Shown here in pieces: positions 63,146 through 64,000 of a stretch of DNA of 64,000 nt (the stretch's first letter is position 1; each line of letters opens with the position of its first letter). This stretch comes from GCA-002726655 sp046582185 (GTDB taxonomy: Bacteria; Pseudomonadota; Gammaproteobacteria; Pseudomonadales; Azotimanducaceae): positions 62,001 through 126,000 of the forward strand of contig JAYGEX010000043.1 in NCBI GenBank assembly GCA_046582185.1, given 5' to 3'. Made by a program: the position numbers and the translations under genes. Under the pieces are notes generated by a model. It worked only from the letters and a program-made list of their open reading frames with translations. It was not told the origin of the DNA and made no database searches.

Positions 63146-63814
63146 TTATTTCAGTGTAACTAAGACAAAATCGATTGGCATGTCGCCGATGTTGGCAAAT
63201 TCATGTGCTTCACTTTGTTCCGCCGCGTCGATCCAGCCCACTGACCCCGCTTCCAAAACCTCCGAGACCTCGCGCACTCCCACCCGGCGTTTCAACCACG
63301 TGCCGCCCTTGATATGAATACAGATTTGATTGCCGGGATGACTGTGAACGCCCGTCGACTGTCCTGGCTCAACCTGCCCGCGCTGCACAATCATCCGGTC
63401 GTTTTCCAGAAGTAATTCCATACGGATGTTGGGGTAGGTTTGTGGCTTTTGTTTAATGCCGGGAGCGATTGGCATATCGCGCTTGAGAGTCACGTAGATC
63501 AAGTCGATGAGTTCATCACCCACGTTACCGGAATCGTGCTCTTCGCTGAGCGGTATTGCATTCATCCAGCCTACTGATCCGTCCGCATCAGGAGGTCCCA
63601 CATAAGTGACTTCACCGTGCTCACGACCAGACCACAATCCGCCTTTAACATGCACGTAAAGCTGGTCGCCGGGATGGGAATGAATGCCTTCCCATTCCCC
63701 CGGACCGACGACCAGGCGTTGCAGGACAACATGCTCGTTCTCAAACACCAACTCGCCGTCAGGGTCAGCCAGATTTGGGTAGGTCAATAAAAACTGTGAT
63801 ACAGAGTCGTTCAT
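63146..63814 (-). CDS. Bicupin protein
   Basis: 222 residues in two cupin domains. Cupin 1 (residues about 35-105): GEWEGIHSHPGDQLYVHVKG with the metal HxH. Cupin 2 (about 140-215): GQSTGVHSHPGNQICIHIKG. Both end with a SVGWM/I-DA-type strand and a SEEHDSGNVG/SEAHEFANIG histidine motif. They look like internal duplicates. The ATG overlaps the stop of the aminotransferase (ATGA). Probably a metal-binding enzyme or sensor for a small acid. Confidence 0.87.
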   Translation of the reverse strand: MNDSVSQFLLTYPNLADPDGELVFENEHVVLQRLVVGPGEWEGIHSHPGDQLYVHVKGGLWSGREHGEVTYVGPPDADGSVGWMNAIPLSEEHDSGNVGDELIDLIYVTLKRDMPIAPGIKQKPQTYPNIRMELLLENDRMIVQRGQVEPGQSTGVHSHPGNQICIHIKGGTWLKRRVGVREVSEVLEAGSVGWIDAAEQSEAHEFANIGDMPIDFVLVTLK

Positions 63815-64000
63815 TTGATCTCGCCAAGCGCCTGATCCAGCGCGGCTGTAAGTTGTTGGGCATGATTCTCATCAAAGACCAGTGGTGGACGGATTTTTAT
63901 CACGTTGGAGCAGGGACCCTCGACTCCCACCAGCACGCCTAGCTCACGCATTCGATTGACGATGGCAGCTGTCTCTTTCGCTGCCGTTAGTCATCTTTTT
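63811..64000 (-). CDS. Class III aminotransferase, C-terminal end only
   Basis: Partial, cut by the window edge. Visible: ETAAIVNRMRELGVLVGVEG, PCSNVIKIRPPLVFDENHAQ and the final ALDQALGEIK. This is the conserved end of AGXT2-like and 4-aminobutyrate-like aminotransferases. At 63985-63992 the frame meets TGA and a one-base loss may be present (KDD in one frame, LTAAKE in the other). The edge is too near to decide. Confidence 0.7.

Noticed and set aside
62888..63163. 91-codon + strand ORF after the DUF5916 gene
   Set aside because: No ribosome site and no family; it covers the repeat copy, whose sister copy cannot encode it.
1..64000. CRISPR arrays, prophage or intact insertion sequences
   Set aside because: No regularly spaced repeats, integrase or transposase genes were found.

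Overview
The window looks like a chromosomal segment of a free-living, probably marine, gammaproteobacterium. Gene content supports this: a homodimeric-type AceE with AceF, an ampD-ampE / nadC neighbourhood, YajQ, AmpG, an NhaD-type Na+/H+ antiporter, ExeA/GspB-like proteins and a retropepsin-like protease. Base composition is moderate and I see no rRNA, tRNA, CRISPR array or intact insertion sequence. I cannot name the genus.

Layout. 1-3.5 kb: a GT4 glycosyltransferase, a methyltransferase, an alpha/alpha-barrel (prenyltransferase-like) protein and a convergent second methyltransferase, probably for an unknown glycoconjugate or lipid. 3.6-5.6 kb: a two-helix mini-protein and moeA-moaB. 5.6-12.2 kb: a frameshifted cyclic-nucleotide-binding protein, nhaD, a crotonase, a MalY/PatB lyase, msrA, a GST and purC. 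12.2-15.8 kb: a methionine block, with a sulfhydrylase, metG (carrying an in-frame stop), and leaders that look regulatory. 15.8-23.5 kb: apeB, a HAD hydrolase, a GNAT, a citrate synthase with a divergent LysR gene (in-frame stop), sbcB and diaminopropionate ammonia-lyase. 23.8-32.2 kb: a broken apbE, a DASS transporter, an aminopeptidase lipoprotein, an acyltransferase, gspA/gspB and a PuuD-like membrane protein. 32.5-38.6 kb: a broken outer-membrane protein gene, groESL with CIRCE operators, an Atl protein, AmpG and YajQ. 38.6-52.1 kb: a degenerate REC-GGDEF protein, a cobalamin adenosyltransferase, aceEF, a BtuF-like protein, ampE, ampD, a retropepsin, nadC, a DUF2723 protein and a fused MFS/spermidine-synthase-like protein. 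52.3-59.4 kb: an eroded accessory stretch of truncated or frameshifted genes, gene fragments and short repeats around one intact FAD oxidase. 59.6-63.1 kb: a MarR/DUF5916 module with a perfect operator palindrome, bracketed by a 59-bp imperfect direct repeat. The window ends with a bicupin and a truncated class III aminotransferase.

The most interesting signal is in front of metG. A nine-codon leader ORF with four Met codons (MMPMESSMG) is followed by hairpins and a canonical intrinsic terminator before the metG start, which has the architecture of a translation-coupled attenuator. The downstream sulfhydrylase gene has its own pair of mutually exclusive hairpins ending in a T-run, and two MetJ-like GACGTCT boxes further upstream. 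A second theme is the number of broken genes: at least seven loci carry in-frame stops or indels, including metG, which is normally essential. This needs read-level confirmation before calling it pseudogenisation or recoding.
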